A DNA stretch of 15,537 nt, taken from the NCBI GenBank assembly GCA_025656895.1, contig JAHXHF010000333.1, positions 1-15,537 of the forward strand, written 5' to 3'. Position numbers and translations under genes: made by a program. Positions 15,104-15,537 of this stretch are shown here, piece by piece. Each line of letters starts with the position of its first letter. Positions within the stretch are counted from its first letter, which is position 1. The stretch is from a gamma proteobacterium symbiont of Bathyaustriella thionipta (lineage in GTDB: Bacteria; Pseudomonadota; Gammaproteobacteria; Chromatiales; Chromatiaceae). The notes beneath the pieces were generated by a model. It saw only the letters and a program-made list of their open reading frames with translations. It searched no databases and had not been told where the DNA came from.

Positions 15104-15132
15104 ATGCCACTTCCTGGTCACTCAATGCCACT
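15104..15132 (+). repeat. Two 8-base direct repeats 21 bases apart
   Basis: ATGCCACT occurs at 15104-15111 and 15125-15132, in the 91-base gap between recD and the next gene. A 21-base period is two helical turns, as in paired binding sites, but the repeats are short and chance is a fair explanation. Confidence 0.3.
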
Positions 15133-15192
15133 GAATTCAAGTTGCAAGATTGTCATTAATAATGTGTTCATTTGACACCTGCGCTACCTTGA

Positions 15193-15537
15193 ATGATGTT
15201 TTTTAGCAGCCAAAAAATCAATAGTACACTTTATTTTCTGTGTACCTGGCTGTTCAGCCTTTATCTGTGCAGCGGTTTTTTAAATGATTCGGCTGATCAC
15301 AATTGGACAGAACAAATTCATAGGGTTATGTTGATAAGCACTTACGCGTTAATTTATCAGTTGCCGGCCATTGTTTGTTACGCGCTATTGCAGCGCTGGT
15401 TAAAAACCGCCCTTTTTTGTGCCGTTGTTCTTTCTGCTTCCGGGCATGTTTTTGTTTTTCTGGATAGCCGTTTATATGATTTGTATGCTTTTCATATCAA
15501 TGCTTTTGTCTGGAATCTGTTAACAACCCCCGGAGGA
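15193..15537 (+). CDS. N-terminus of a YejM/DUF3413-like inner-membrane protein (partial)
   Basis: An open frame of 115 codons runs off the window end. It encodes three hydrophobic segments (about residues 12-30, 44-67 and 72-91). The segment LDSRLYDLYAFHINAFVWNL (90-109) resembles the part of E. coli YejM/PbgA reading IDSEVF...HLHLNPIVWQL, which follows its N-terminal membrane helices. Proteins of this type continue into a periplasmic sulfatase-fold domain, which is not visible here. A TGA stop (15190-15192) sits directly before the ATG, so translation starts at 15193 or at the adjacent ATG at 15196; neither has a good ribosome site. YejM itself acts in control of lipopolysaccharide synthesis, but this protein may be a paralogue with another job. 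Confidence 0.6.
   Translation, partial: MMFFSSQKINSTLYFLCTWLFSLYLCSGFLNDSADHNWTEQIHRVMLISTYALIYQLPAIVCYALLQRWLKTALFCAVVLSASGHVFVFLDSRLYDLYAFHINAFVWNLLTTPGG

Overview
The window looks like ordinary gammaproteobacterial chromosome. The main evidence is a recC-recB-recD operon, a class II PPK2 polyphosphate:AMP phosphotransferase, a GlsB/YeaQ membrane protein, a YebE-like DUF533 protein, and a tRNA-Gly gene whose 3' CCA is written in the DNA. Base composition is intermediate. No genus can be named from the sequence alone. No phage, insertion sequence, CRISPR array or toxin module is visible.

Left part (1-3720): the first nine bases hold the start of a leftward gene. Next to it is a leftward cca (CCA-adding enzyme) that stops in the middle of its HD domain. 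A divergent rightward gene encodes a Gly-rich DUF533/TerB-like protein. After a 223-bp gap with promoter- and operator-like signals comes the two-domain polyphosphate:AMP phosphotransferase, which ends at a strong hairpin.

Middle part (3720-6550): a leftward sulfotransferase lies convergent to the polyphosphate gene. A 478-bp non-coding stretch rich in inverted repeats follows, leading into the small membrane protein GlsB. Then come a leftward tRNA-Gly(CCC) with its own terminator and a leftward Met/Gln/Lys-rich secreted coiled-coil protein that I cannot assign.

Right part (6551-15537): recC, recB and recD form one tight operon with ATGA overlaps at both junctions. Together they encode the RecBCD helicase-nuclease, which processes double-strand DNA ends and loads RecA. 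RecB keeps its nuclease residues, and RecB and RecD keep their helicase motifs. RecC carries substitutions at several positions that read Chi in E. coli. The window ends inside a rightward membrane protein whose N-terminus resembles YejM/DUF3413 sulfatase-fold proteins.

No clearly new multi-gene system is present. The points most worth checking are the shortened cca, the altered Chi-reading face of RecC, the Met-rich secreted protein, and a palindrome shared by two upstream regions.
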